From Candidatus Gallimonas merdae (GTDB taxonomy: Bacteria > Bacillota > Clostridia > Christensenellales > Borkfalkiaceae), in assembly GCA_904419525.1 (NCBI GenBank), contig CAJFRT010000006.1, positions 40,412 to 104,411 on the forward strand: a stretch of 64,000 bases of DNA, in the 5' to 3' direction. Below the pieces are notes generated by a model. The model ran no database searches, had not been told where the DNA came from, and saw only the letters and a list, made by a program, of their open reading frames with translations. Both the position numbers and the translations under genes were made by a program. Each line of letters opens with the position of its first letter. Position 1 is the first letter of the stretch. Of the stretch, positions 16,660-24,181 are shown in pieces.

Positions 16660-17505
16660 TCAGTCGGAATAATCGCCGATCCCGCGCGCCTTCTCCACGG
16701 AAAGGAACACGTCGGCCAGAGCGTCCGTATTCGCCTGAGCGATCTTTCCCGCGTCGGCAAGGCGGGCGACCTCCGGATCGATCGGCATGCGCGCAACGGC
16801 GGGAATGCCGTATTCCTTTGCCAGCTCCTCCGCCTTGCTCTTTCCGAAGATCTCATGCCGTTTCCCGCAGTCGGGGCAGGTGAAATAGCTCATGTTCTCG
16901 ACGAGGCCGAGCACGGGCACATGCATCATCTTTGCCATATTGACCGCCTTTTTCACGATCATCTCGACAAGGTCCTGCGGCGTTGTCACGACAATGATCC
17001 CGCTCAGAGGAATGCTCTGAAAGACGGACAGCGGCACGTCGCCCGTTCCGGGCGGCATATCGATGAACATGATATCCACGTCCTCCCACAGAACGTCCGT
17101 CCAGAACTGTACGGCCGCGCCCGCGATGAGCGTGCCGCGCCATACCACCGGGTCGTCATCGTGCTCCAGAAGGCTGTTCATGGACATGAGCTGCAGTCCG
17201 CTCATCGTACGCACGGGATAGATCACGCCCTCGTCCCCCGTGGCGCGCAGCGTCGTCCCGAACGCCTTGGGAACGGAAGGCCCTGTGATGTCTGCATCCA
17301 GGATCGCGGTGCGGTAGCCGCGCGCCATCGCGCGCACAGCCAGCAGCGAGGTCACCAGGGATTTTCCGACGCCCCCCTTTCCGCTTGCAACGGCGATCGT
17401 CTTTCTGACGCTTGCCCCCTCGTGAAGGGGTTTGATAAACGAGGATTTGTCCCGCGAGGAACAGTTTCTCGAACAGGTTGAACAATCGTGTGTACAATCC
17501 GACAT
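16660..17505 (-). CDS. mrp: Mrp/NBP35-family P-loop ATPase, Fe-S cluster carrier
   Basis: A 281-residue ATPase expected to bind and transfer Fe-S clusters. A cysteine-rich N-terminus (CTHDCSTCSRNC) resembles the NBP35 ferredoxin-like site. The deviant Walker A is GKGGVGKS, the Mrp signature is DADITGPSVPKAFG, FIDMPPGTGDVPLSVFQ follows, and the C-terminal scaffold cysteines are in CPDCGK. I prefer the ATG at 17505 (MSDCTHD) because AAGGAG lies 7 nt upstream; the ATG six bases earlier is too close to it. Confidence 0.93.
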   Translation of the reverse strand: MSDCTHDCSTCSRNCSSRDKSSFIKPLHEGASVRKTIAVASGKGGVGKSLVTSLLAVRAMARGYRTAILDADITGPSVPKAFGTTLRATGDEGVIYPVRTMSGLQLMSMNSLLEHDDDPVVWRGTLIAGAAVQFWTDVLWEDVDIMFIDMPPGTGDVPLSVFQSIPLSGIIVVTTPQDLVEMIVKKAVNMAKMMHVPVLGLVENMSYFTCPDCGKRHEIFGKSKAEELAKEYGIPAVARMPIDPEVARLADAGKIAQANTDALADVFLSVEKARGIGDYSD

Positions 17506-17528
17506 AGTCATCTCCTTACTTCCCGTTT

Positions 17529-17557
17529 ATTGTAGTCCCGCCGGAAAAAATTGTCAA
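17529..17557 (-). promoter_or_regulatory. Promoter of mrp and the hypothetical gene
   Basis: TTGACA (17552-17557), 17-bp spacer, TACAAT (17529-17534) on the minus strand. Confidence 0.8.
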
Positions 17558-17647
17558 CCTATTTCCGACAACGTGCGCGCAATTCCGCGCTTTCCCCGAA
17601 AAATTTTTTCCGGACAGAAATTTGTTACACTTTCGTTACAATTTTGT

Positions 17648-17676
17648 GTAAATTTTTTTACATCATCGCGCTATAA
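17648..17676 (+). promoter_or_regulatory. Likely promoter region of the 17702 membrane gene
   Basis: A TATAAT lies at about 17671-17676, and TTTACA-N17-TATAAA overlaps it; either could be used. Short repeats GTTACA occur just upstream (about 17623-17642). The exact promoter cannot be decided by eye. Confidence 0.5.
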
Positions 17677-17701
17677 TGATATAAAATCCGGGAGGCAGTC
17701 T

Positions 17702-18076
17702 ATGGCGGAAGAGCGCGAAACCACACGTCGGGAAGAACTCATTCATCAGCTGGAAATATGCCGTGACAGAAGCGCGGGCAGGAGCGTCCCCCATCTGCGC
17801 GCCGCATGGTTTGCCGTGAGCGCGCTCATTTTTGCTGCCGTAATGGTCTTTCTGTTTGCGCAGGACCTGGGAAAACTGTGGGGCATTCCCTTTGTTCTGC
17901 TTGCGGCGGCGATCGTCGTCTGGCTGGGAGTCCGCTATGCGCGCGTCGAGCGTGAACTGCGGCTGATCCTGAAAGAGCTTGCCGCACTGGAAAAACCCCT
18001 GCCGCAGACACCGTCCGATCTGAAACTGCCCGAACACACGCATCGCGCAAACCGGCAGATCCGACGCATCGTTTGA
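17702..18076 (+). CDS. Small membrane protein of unknown function
   Basis: A 124-residue protein with a charged N-terminus (MAEERETTRREELIHQLE), two transmembrane helices (about residues 36-56 and 63-80) and a charged, helical C-terminus ending RANRQIRRIV. No family recognised. GGGAGG lies 6-7 nt before the ATG at 17702. It is a single gene just before the SRP RNA gene. Two cytoplasmic charged ends around a helical hairpin could suit a small regulatory or scaffolding membrane protein, but that is only a description. Confidence 0.75.
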   Translation: MAEERETTRREELIHQLEICRDRSAGRSVPHLRAAWFAVSALIFAAVMVFLFAQDLGKLWGIPFVLLAAAIVVWLGVRYARVERELRLILKELAALEKPLPQTPSDLKLPEHTHRANRQIRRIV

Positions 18077-18096
18077 AATTGCGACAGTGTTTTCAG

Positions 18097-18125
18097 TTGC
18101 AATTTTTATGGAAATGTGCTATCCT
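18097..18125 (+). promoter_or_regulatory. Promoter of the SRP RNA gene
   Basis: TTGCAA (18097-18102), 17-bp spacer, TATCCT (18120-18125). A start about seven bases downstream fits the expected 5' end of the SRP RNA. Confidence 0.65.
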
Positions 18126-18127
18126 AT

Positions 18128-18380
18128 TGGTGCTGTGATAGGTGGGGAGTTAGCGGTGCCCTGTATCTGCAATCCGCTATAGCAGAGCCGAACGCTTTTC
18201 TCGGTGCCGTCTATGGAAGGCTGCATCGGGTAAGGAATGTTGATCGCAAGGTCTTATGCAACGCATCCCTGCGAACCGTGTCAGGGTAGGGATACAGCAG
18301 CACTAAACAGACAGGTGCGTGTGCCATAAGGTAGCTTTGCGGGAGTCACCTGCCCGATTACCGCTTCGGTAGTCTGCAAC
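18128..18380 (+). ncRNA. ffs: Signal recognition particle RNA, large (Alu-domain) type
   Basis: RNA scaffold of the signal recognition particle; it binds Ffh and targets membrane proteins. The 5' Alu domain is recognisable (GGGGAGTTAGCGGTGCCCTG then AATCCGCTATAGCAGAG, 18142-18188). The S-domain tip has GTCAGG at 18279-18284 and AGCAGCACTAA from 18295. The apical tetraloop GGGA (18288-18291) is closed by GUA/UAC where many species have GGAA closed by UCC/GGA. Long-range helices pair CTTATG/CATAAG, ATCGGG/CCCGAT and CTAT/GTAG. Length of about 250 nt fits the Firmicutes form. Confidence 0.92.
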
Positions 18381-18414
18381 AAAAAAAGCCCTCACAGTTT
18401 TTTCTGAATTGAAT

Positions 18415-18440
18415 CCCGCGGATCAGCCGCGGGTTTTTTA
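18415..18440 (+). terminator. SRP RNA terminator
   Basis: CCCGCGG (18415-18421), loop, CCGCGGG (18427-18433), then six T residues. Confidence 0.85.
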
Positions 18441-18442
18441 TG

Positions 18443-18474
18443 AAAAATTCCGCAGTATAAACTGCGGAATTTTC
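18443..18474. terminator. Bidirectional terminator before the module B Xre gene
   Basis: Thirteen-base-pair stem (18444-18456 with 18461-18473) with loop ATAA and A/T runs on both sides. It most likely terminates the minus-strand Xre gene. Confidence 0.78.
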
Positions 18475-18503
18475 TTCATCGTTTCAGATGCTTCGTCCGT
18501 GTG

Positions 18504-18710
18504 TCAGTCGCTTCTTCCGATCAGTTCATCGACGGAGATCTGAAAAAAATCCGCAATACGCCACAGACTTTCCAAATCCGGCTCGATTTTCCCGCTCTCC
18601 CAGTAGGAAATACGCCGCTGCGTCGTCCCAAGTTTTAGCGCAAGATCAACCTGACGCAACCCCCAACTTTCACGCAAAACGGCAAGGTTGTGTGCAAAAC
18701 GGATTTCCAT
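18504..18710 (-). CDS. Xre-family HTH repressor (module B)
   Basis: A 68-residue Cro/C1 helix-turn-helix protein (FAHNLAVLRESWGLRQVDLALKLGTTQRRISYWE, then a dimerisation tail DFFQISVDELIG). I chose the ATG at 18710 (MEIRFAHNL); it has no Shine-Dalgarno sequence and is 9 nt from a TATAAT, so the mRNA may be leaderless. It is divergent from a DUF4234 membrane gene and is the counterpart of module A, with a different operator. Confidence 0.85.
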   Translation of the reverse strand: MEIRFAHNLAVLRESWGLRQVDLALKLGTTQRRISYWESGKIEPDLESLWRIADFFQISVDELIGRSD

Positions 18711-18719
18711 CGCCCTATT

Positions 18720-18775
18720 ATTATAGACAATAATCATCTAAAACAGTTGACATAGACATTTTTTGTCTATATAAT
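18720..18775. promoter_or_regulatory. Module B divergent promoters with TAGACA operators
   Basis: Plus strand: TTGACA (18747-18752), 17-bp spacer, TATAAT (18770-18775); the palindrome ATAGACA-TTTTT-TGTCTAT (18752-18770) fills the spacer. Minus strand: TATAAT (18720-18725) for the Xre gene, overlapped by another ATAGACA half-site at 18723-18729. This layout suggests repression of both genes by the Xre protein. Confidence 0.78.
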
Positions 18776-18803
18776 AGATGATATCAAATCTATCGGAGGA
18801 ACT

Positions 18804-19124
18804 ATGAAAAAACGCAGCGTTGCATTGGCAATCATCTTTTCGATCATCACGTTCGGCATCTATGCCATCTACTGGTTTGTCTGCCTGACCAACGACAGCA
18901 ACCGGATCTGTCCCGAAAAGGCAACGGCAGGCGGCGGACTTGCCATTCTGTTCACGATCATCACGTGCGGCATTTACACGTTTTACTGGCATTATCGGCT
19001 TGGGAAAAAGCTCGGCGAAGAAAGCGTTGCTTTTCTGCTGCTCTCTGTTGTCGGCCTCGGCATCATCGCATGGGCGATCGCTCAATCGAACATCAACGCA
19101 TTGATCGAAAAACAACCTGCATGA
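18804..19124 (+). CDS. DUF4234 family membrane protein (module B)
   Basis: A 106-residue protein with the DUF4234 pattern: helices with FGIYAIYWF near residue 17 and CGIYTFYWHYRLGKKLGEE near residue 54, followed by a third hydrophobic helix (VAFLLLSVVGLGIIAWAIAQSNIN). Function of the family is unknown. GGAGGAA precedes the ATG. Expression is probably controlled by the divergent Xre protein. Convergent with the M18 aminopeptidase gene. Confidence 0.87.
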   Translation: MKKRSVALAIIFSIITFGIYAIYWFVCLTNDSNRICPEKATAGGGLAILFTIITCGIYTFYWHYRLGKKLGEESVAFLLLSVVGLGIIAWAIAQSNINALIEKQPA

Positions 19125-19139
19125 ACTGAACTGCAAGAT

Positions 19140-19167
19140 AAAACCCCCACCGGCCGGTGGGGGTTTT
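19140..19167. terminator. Bidirectional terminator
   Basis: A fully palindromic GC-cored hairpin (AAAACCCCCACCGG and its complement) with A and T runs at both ends, serving DUF4234 and the convergent aminopeptidase gene. Confidence 0.88.
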
Positions 19168-19178
19168 GTGATGAACTT

Positions 19179-20579
19179 TTATTTCATGAATGCCAGGAAG
19201 GCCTTATAGTTGCTGTACAGATCCGCTTTGGAGATGAGCTCATAGGGTGCATGCATGGAGATGACGGGCACGCCCAGATCGACCGTATCGATGTTCAGGT
19301 TGGCAAGGAACTTTGCGACCGTTCCGCCGCCGCCCGCGTCCACCTTGCCGAGCTCTGCCGTCTGCCAGATGACGCCCTCTTTGTCGAACATTCTTCTGAC
19401 TTCGCCAACGAATTCGGCGGAGGCGTCGTTGGAACCGCTCTTCCCGCGCGAACCCGTGAACTTGCTCATGCAGGTACCGCAGGACAGAAGCGCCGAATTC
19501 ATGCGCTCGTAGACGCTTGCAAAGTTGGGATCGTAGGCCGCCGTCACATCGGAGGAAAGGCACTTGGAAGCAAAGCGCACCTTGCGGAAGTTGGCGCCCA
19601 GCGCGACGGAGATCTCCTCCATCAGGTCCTCGTACACCTTGCACTGCATGCCCGTGGTACCCTCGCTGCCGATCTCCTCCTTGTCGACGAGCATCGCCAG
19701 CACGGTGTGTTCGCTCGCGGCGTCAAGCACAGCCGTCAGCGCGGGATAGGCGCAAACCCTGTCGTCATGCCCGTAAGCCCCGATGAGTGCGCGGTCAAAG
19801 CCGACGTCGCGCGCGGGATAGGCGGGAACGGCGGACAGCTCTGCGGAAAGGAAGTCCTCTTCGCACATGCCGTATTCCTTGTTGAGATAGTCGAGCACGG
19901 TGTATTTGATCTTCTTGCCGGCCTCGCCGTCCGCGCAGGGAAGCCCGCCCACGACGACGTTGAGCTGTTCGCCCTCGATCAGCTTGCCGCCCTTTTGCAT
20001 CATCTGATCGGCGCCCAGGTGGGGCAGAAGATCATCGATATAGAAGACGGGATCCTTGGGATTTTCCCCCACGTTGATCTGAACGCGCGTGCCGTCTTTG
20101 AGCACCACAACGCCGTGCAGGGCGAGCGGGATCGCCGTCCACTGATACTTTTTGATGCCGCCGTAGTAGTGCGTCTTCAAAAAGCACAGCCCGCTGTCCT
20201 CATACAGAGGATTCTGCTTGATATCCACGCGGGGCGCGTCGATGTGCGAGGCAATGATGCGCATGCCGTCCGTCTCCAGATCGCGCGTGCCGACGCGGAA
20301 CACGACGACGGATTTGCCGCGGTTGACAAAGTACTTTTTGTCCCCTGCCGCAAGCGCATCTCCGAAATGATACTCCGTAAAGCCCTTCTCCTGCGCCATT
20401 GCGACCGCGACGTCGCAGGCCTCGCGCTCCGTCTTGGCGGCGTCAAGAAACGCCTTGTAGCCCTCGGCATAGGCGTAGATCGCCTTGCGCTCTTTTTTGC
20501 TCGCTTCTTCAAAACAGTTCTTCTTCTCATAGGCAAGTTCGCCGTAGCGCTCTTTTGCCTTTTCTTTTTTATCAGCCAT
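19179..20579 (-). CDS. M18 family aminopeptidase (ApeB-like)
   Basis: A 466-residue cytoplasmic zinc aminopeptidase that removes N-terminal residues, usually acidic or neutral. Metal and catalytic residues of the M18 family are visible: His-x-Asp in ASHIDAPRVD, the catalytic Glu pair in VDKEEIGSEGTTG, an Asp in AYGHDDRVCAYP, and the C-terminal His in ISMHAPYELISKAD. Length is normal for the family. AAGGAG lies 8 nt before the ATG. Monocistronic with its own promoter directly behind the ribosomal operon terminator. Confidence 0.94.
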   Translation of the reverse strand: MADKKEKAKERYGELAYEKKNCFEEASKKERKAIYAYAEGYKAFLDAAKTEREACDVAVAMAQEKGFTEYHFGDALAAGDKKYFVNRGKSVVVFRVGTRDLETDGMRIIASHIDAPRVDIKQNPLYEDSGLCFLKTHYYGGIKKYQWTAIPLALHGVVVLKDGTRVQINVGENPKDPVFYIDDLLPHLGADQMMQKGGKLIEGEQLNVVVGGLPCADGEAGKKIKYTVLDYLNKEYGMCEEDFLSAELSAVPAYPARDVGFDRALIGAYGHDDRVCAYPALTAVLDAASEHTVLAMLVDKEEIGSEGTTGMQCKVYEDLMEEISVALGANFRKVRFASKCLSSDVTAAYDPNFASVYERMNSALLSCGTCMSKFTGSRGKSGSNDASAEFVGEVRRMFDKEGVIWQTAELGKVDAGGGGTVAKFLANLNIDTVDLGVPVISMHAPYELISKADLYSNYKAFLAFMK

Positions 20580-20611
20580 AGCCGGTACTCCTTTCTTTTA
20601 TTTTCGCAAAT

Positions 20612-20640
20612 ATTATAGCACGTTGCACGCGCTTTGGCAA
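20612..20640 (-). promoter_or_regulatory. Promoter of the M18 aminopeptidase gene
   Basis: TTGCCA (20635-20640), 17-bp spacer, TATAAT (20612-20617) on the minus strand. Confidence 0.75.
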
Positions 20641-20641
20641 A

Positions 20642-20667
20642 CAAAAAAGCCCCCGCGAAGGGGCTTT
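20642..20667 (-). terminator. Terminator of the ribosomal protein cluster
   Basis: AAAGCCCC/GGGGCTTT arms (20646-20653, 20660-20667), followed on the minus strand by a T run. It lies about 10 nt past the rplQ stop codon. Confidence 0.85.
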
Positions 20668-20676
20668 GATGCCTTG

Positions 20677-21183
20677 TTATACAAGCTCGATCACAGCGAC
20701 TTCGGCGCCGTCGCCGCGGCGCTGACCCATCAGGTAGATGCGGGTATAGCCGCCGCCCTGACCGATCTCTTCCTTGCGCTGCGCATACTTGGGCGCGATC
20801 TCGTTGAACAGCTTCTCCATCAGGGGATGCTGCACTTTCGCCGTGCGCTTTTTGTAATCGCTCTTCTTTTCGTTGAACGCCTTGATCTCCTGCAGATCAT
20901 ACGTCTTGGCCATGATGGCACGACGGGCTGCAAGCCTCTTGGCGCCGTCTTTGATCGCGGTCGTCCTGATCTCTTTGCCCTTCTTGTCCTTGGCGACGAC
21001 TTCGTATTCCACGACGTCGTCGTAGGTGTTCACCGCCTTGGTGATGAGCTTTTCAACATACGGACGGAGCTCTTTCGCGCGGGCAGCCGTCGTCTCAAGT
21101 CTTCCGTACCAAAGGAGCTGGGACGCCTGGTTGCGCAGGATCGCAAGGCGCTGCTCCGTCGTTTTACCCAATTTGCCGGGCAT
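20677..21183 (-). CDS. rplQ: 50S ribosomal protein bL17, extended form
   Basis: Last gene of the alpha operon. The N-terminal block (LETTAARAKELRPYVEKLITKA) and C-terminal block (GGYTRIYLMGQRRGDGAEVAVIELV) are typical, but the protein is 168 residues rather than about 115-125. Some 50 extra residues sit between about residues 52 and 110, rich in charged residues (VVAKDKKGKEIRTTAIKDG). Similar long forms occur in other Clostridia as far as I recall. The stop is followed by the cluster terminator. Confidence 0.96.
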   Translation of the reverse strand: MPGKLGKTTEQRLAILRNQASQLLWYGRLETTAARAKELRPYVEKLITKAVNTYDDVVEYEVVAKDKKGKEIRTTAIKDGAKRLAARRAIMAKTYDLQEIKAFNEKKSDYKKRTAKVQHPLMEKLFNEIAPKYAQRKEEIGQGGGYTRIYLMGQRRGDGAEVAVIELV

Positions 21184-21186
21184 AAT

Positions 21187-22140
21187 TTAATCCTCCTTTT
21201 TTGCGAGCGAAAGACCGTATGCTTCGAGTTTCTGCATGACTTCGTCGAGCGACTTTTTGCCGAGATTCCGGACTTTCAGCATCTCGTCCTCCGTCTTGCT
21301 GATCAGGTCTTCCACGGTATGAATGTTGGCTCTCTTCAGACAGTTGTAGGAACGGACGGAGAAGTCCATATCCTCGATCTTCATCGAGAGAATCTGCTGC
21401 TGCTTGTCGTCGTCCGTCTTGACGAGAATGTCCATATCCTTGATGGTATCGGACAGGTTGACAAACAGATTGATGTGATCCTGCATGATCTTCGCCGCGA
21501 GCGACACGATCTCTCTGCCGGAGAATGTCCCGTTCGTCCACACTTCGAGCGTGAGCTTGTCGTAGTCGATGTTCTGACCGACGCGCGCAGGCTCGACGTT
21601 GTAGTTGACTTTCTGGACGGGCGTATAGATGGAATCGATGGGGATATAATCGATGACGGGCTGTTTGTTTTCCTTGGCAGGCTTGTAGCCTCTGCCGCGC
21701 CCGATCGTGATCTCCATGTCGATCTTTCCGCCCTCATCTACCGTGCAGATGTACTGATCGGAATTGATGATCTCGACTTCCGCGTCCTGAGAGATGTCCG
21801 CAGCCGTGATGACGGCGGGGCCCTCTTTGGTTAAACGCAGCGTCTTGGTATAATCCTTGTCGGTGACTCTCGTCTTGATCGCGAGGAGCTTCAGGTTGAG
21901 AATGATCTCGGTGACGTCTTCTTTGACGCCGGGAAGCGCAGAAAACTCATGCTTCACCGTGCCGTCCATGAACTTGATCCCCTGCGCCGCGGCTCCGGGA
22001 AGTGCGGACAGAAGGATTCTTCTTAAGCAGTTGCCGATCGTGAGACCGAATCCCTTTTCAAGCGGCTCAACGACGATCTTCGCGTACGATTTGGCGTCGT
22101 TCTCCACGACCTCGATCTTGGGCATGTCCATTTCGATCAT
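21187..22140 (-). CDS. rpoA: RNA polymerase alpha subunit
   Basis: A 317-residue subunit with the N-terminal assembly domain (EPLEKGFGLTIGNCLRRILLSALPG) and the C-terminal DNA- and activator-binding domain (LKRANIHTVEDLISKTEDEMLKVRNLGKKSLDEV). It lies between rpsD and rplQ, four nucleotides before rplQ, as in most bacteria. Confidence 0.98.
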   Translation of the reverse strand: MIEMDMPKIEVVENDAKSYAKIVVEPLEKGFGLTIGNCLRRILLSALPGAAAQGIKFMDGTVKHEFSALPGVKEDVTEIILNLKLLAIKTRVTDKDYTKTLRLTKEGPAVITAADISQDAEVEIINSDQYICTVDEGGKIDMEITIGRGRGYKPAKENKQPVIDYIPIDSIYTPVQKVNYNVEPARVGQNIDYDKLTLEVWTNGTFSGREIVSLAAKIMQDHINLFVNLSDTIKDMDILVKTDDDKQQQILSMKIEDMDFSVRSYNCLKRANIHTVEDLISKTEDEMLKVRNLGKKSLDEVMQKLEAYGLSLAKKED

Positions 22141-22162
22141 AAAGCTACCTCCTTCGGATTGA

Positions 22163-22753
22163 TTACTTGGAGTACAACTCGACGATCATGTGCTCCGCGA
22201 TCTGGGTGTCGATGTCCTCCCTCTTGGGAAGCTCGAGAACTTTTCCTTCCAGTTTTTCGAGGTCGCCTTCCAGCCACTTGGGAAGATTTCCCGCCTTTGC
22301 CGTCTTGACCTGCTCGAAATATTTGTTCTTTGCCCTGTTCTCTCTGACGGCGATCACATCACCGGCTTTGACGATATACGAAGGGATATCCACTTTCTTT
22401 CCGTTGACGGAGAAGTGTGCGTGGCTGACGAGCTGGCGCGCCTGAAGACGGGTCGCCGCAAAGCCCAGACGATACACCACGTTGTCGAGACGGCGCTCCA
22501 GGAGCGAAAGCATGTTTTCGCCCGTGATGCCCTTCATGCGGTCTGCCATCTCATAGTAACGGTGGAACTGCTTCTCGCTGACGCAGTAGATGAACTTTGC
22601 TCTCTGCTTTTCGCGGAGCTGCAAGCCGTATTCAGAGACCTTTCTCGACTTTCTGCCCGACGTGCGGATGGACTTTTTGTAGCAGCCGACGACCGCGGGA
22701 TCGAGTTCGAGGAATCTGCACCTCTTCATTTTATGATATTTGTTGATTGCCAT
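22163..22753 (-). CDS. rpsD: 30S ribosomal protein uS4
   Basis: A 196-residue primary rRNA-binding protein with the S4 RNA-binding domain ([49 protein letters not shown]). No zinc-binding N-terminal cysteine set is present (C- form). In Bacillus rpsD is a separate gene; here it is inside the alpha operon as in Escherichia coli and many Clostridia. uS4 is a known translational autoregulator, which makes the rpsM leader of interest. Confidence 0.97.
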   Translation of the reverse strand: MAINKYHKMKRCRFLELDPAVVGCYKKSIRTSGRKSRKVSEYGLQLREKQRAKFIYCVSEKQFHRYYEMADRMKGITGENMLSLLERRLDNVVYRLGFAATRLQARQLVSHAHFSVNGKKVDIPSYIVKAGDVIAVRENRAKNKYFEQVKTAKAGNLPKWLEGDLEKLEGKVLELPKREDIDTQIAEHMIVELYSK

Positions 22754-22766
22754 TGTCTACCTCTCC

Positions 22767-23165
22767 TTACACTCTTCTGCGCTTGGGCGGACGGCATCCG
22801 TTGTGCGGGATGGGCGAAACGTCGGAGATAAGCGTTACCTCCAGCTCGCAGTTCGCCAGCGCGCGGATCGCAGACTCTCTGCCTGCGCCGGGGCCCTTGA
22901 CGTACACTTCGACAGAACGCAGGCCGTGCTCTTTTGCAGCCTTTGCAGCCGTTTCTGCAGCCATCTGCGCTGCAAAAGGCGTGCCCTTTCTCGATCCGCG
23001 GAAGCCGAGCGACCCGGCACTCGACCAGGAAATCGCGTTGCCGTTCATATCCGTGATCGTCACAAGCGTATTATTGAACGTGGACTGGATATGCACCTGC
23101 CCCCTGTCCACCTTTTTGAGTTCCCTCTTCTTGCGGGAAACCACTCTTCTCTTATCTGCTGCCAT
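22767..23165 (-). CDS. rpsK: 30S ribosomal protein uS11
   Basis: A 132-residue platform protein. The block [43 protein letters not shown] and the basic C-terminus [15 protein letters not shown] are standard. It lies 12 nt after rpsM and 13 nt before rpsD. Confidence 0.98.
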   Translation of the reverse strand: MAADKRRVVSRKKRELKKVDRGQVHIQSTFNNTLVTITDMNGNAISWSSAGSLGFRGSRKGTPFAAQMAAETAAKAAKEHGLRSVEVYVKGPGAGRESAIRALANCELEVTLISDVSPIPHNGCRPPKRRRV

Positions 23166-23177
23166 GACGCTCTCTCC

Positions 23178-23546
23178 TTACTTCTTCTTGTTCGCCACCG
23201 TGCGGCGCGGTCCCTTGCGGGTACGCGCATTGCGCTTGGTGCTCTGTCCGCGGACGGGCAGGCCCTTTCTGTGGCGGACGCCGCGATAGCACCCGATCTC
23301 CATCAGGCGCTTGATGTTGAGGCTGACTGCCCCGCGAAGTTCACCTTCCACCGTGTAGTTGTGGTCGATGTATTCTCTTAACTTGGAAACGTCGTTCTCG
23401 TCGAGATCCTTGACGCGCGTATCGGGGTTGATGCCCGTCGCAGCGAGGATCTTCTTCGACGTGGTGAGACCGATGCCGTAGATGTAGGTAAGCCCGATCT
23501 CTACCCGTTTTTCTCTGGGTAAATCCACACCGGCAATACGTGCCAT
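23178..23546 (-). CDS. rpsM: 30S ribosomal protein uS13
   Basis: A 122-residue protein of the 30S head. I chose the ATG at 23546 ([26 protein letters not shown]) with GGAGG just upstream; a longer reading in frame exists but is leader sequence. The basic tail [13 protein letters not shown] contacts tRNA. First gene of an alpha sub-operon with its own promoter and structured leader. Confidence 0.97.
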   Translation of the reverse strand: MARIAGVDLPREKRVEIGLTYIYGIGLTTSKKILAATGINPDTRVKDLDENDVSKLREYIDHNYTVEGELRGAVSLNIKRLMEIGCYRGVRHRKGLPVRGQSTKRNARTRKGPRRTVANKKK

Positions 23547-23740
23547 TGAAATTCCTCCGTGTTTTTCGGTAATGATTTTGATGTATCGAAATACGGCATC
23601 GGGGGAAACAGTGGAAAATATTTCCGCCTCGAAACCGTTTGTTTTCCCTTTGAACGCGCAAAACAAGCAGATCAAAGCACTCTTTTGTGCCAAAATCTGC
23701 TTTTTCTGCCGTATTTTTACGGTTTTTTATCAAACCGCGG
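23547..23740 (-). other. Structured leader of rpsM
   Basis: About 190 nt of transcribed leader. The minus-strand segments at 23707-23716 and 23589-23598 are perfectly complementary over 10 nt (AAATACGGCA with TGCCGTATTT). They would enclose a hairpin with arms GCAGAT/ATCTGC (about 23667-23700) and another with GGAAAA/TTTTCC arms. The 5' strand can instead form a 5-bp hairpin with itself (CCGTA/TACGG, 23709-23722). Mutually exclusive pairings are typical of autoregulatory leaders. Ligand unknown; uS4 or uS13 would be candidates. Confidence 0.55.
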
Positions 23741-23775
23741 AAAAAAGTATATCACAAATCCCCGCGGTTTGTCAA
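23732..23775 (-). promoter_or_regulatory. Internal promoter before rpsM with flanking inverted repeat
   Basis: TTGACA (23770-23775), 18-bp spacer, TATACT (23746-23751) on the minus strand. A perfect 9-bp inverted repeat, AAACCGCGG and CCGCGGTTT (23732-23740, 23762-23770), brackets the -10 box and could be an operator or, in read-through RNA, a hairpin. Confidence 0.8.
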
Positions 23776-23781
23776 CCGTTT

Positions 23782-23898
23782 TTAACCCTGTCTTTGTTTA
23801 TGGCTCTTGTCTTTCGAGCAGATGACCATTACTTTTCCGTTTCTTTTGATGACCTTGCACTTGTCGCACATGGGTTTGACGGAAGGACGTACTTTCAT
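23782..23898 (-). CDS. rpmJ: 50S ribosomal protein bL36
   Basis: A 38-residue protein [20 protein letters not shown]... with the zinc ligands Cys-x2-Cys, Cys and His ([12 protein letters not shown]). GGAGAA precedes the ATG at 23898. It is separated from infA by 283 nt instead of the usual few tens, owing to the repeat-bearing insertion. Confidence 0.97.
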   Translation of the reverse strand: MKVRPSVKPMCDKCKVIKRNGKVMVICSKDKSHKQRQG

Positions 23899-24181
23899 TG
23901 TTTGTTCTCCTTATTTGCGTTTTTAAGGTGATTGGGCGCCGCCGACGGAACAGGTTCCGCGCGGATGATGCGATGCTGCAACGATACCGCGACAATGAAT
24001 TGCGACGGAAATTCACACAAAGGTATTCGGGAAACAGTTCCGCGTCATTTCCGAGGATTTTGCGTGGAGTTCCGAGCAAGTCAAGGAGCGCGAGCAGTTC
24101 CCGACGGGAGTTTACAAAGACGTAAATGACCGAGGGAATGCGCATGCGCGACAATGAATTGCGACGGAAATCCGCACAAAA
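23899..24181 (-). repeat. 283-bp insertion between infA and rpmJ carrying a 34-bp direct repeat
   Basis: Two copies of a 34-nt sequence lie at 23988-24021 and 24147-24180 (32 of 34 identical; core GACAATGAATTGCGACGGAAAT), 159 bp apart. The second copy ends one base before the infA stop codon. The interior has inverted pairs (TCGGGAA with TTCCCGA; GTCATTT with AAATGAC). This looks like one full and one partial unit of an interspersed or tandem repeat placed in an otherwise compact operon. A short frame across it is not credible as a gene. Confidence 0.75.

Noticed and set aside
23798..24154. 118-codon frame across the infA-rpmJ insertion
   Set aside because: It runs from repeat sequence into rpmJ in the wrong frame, has no ribosome-binding site and the bL36 frame is certain.
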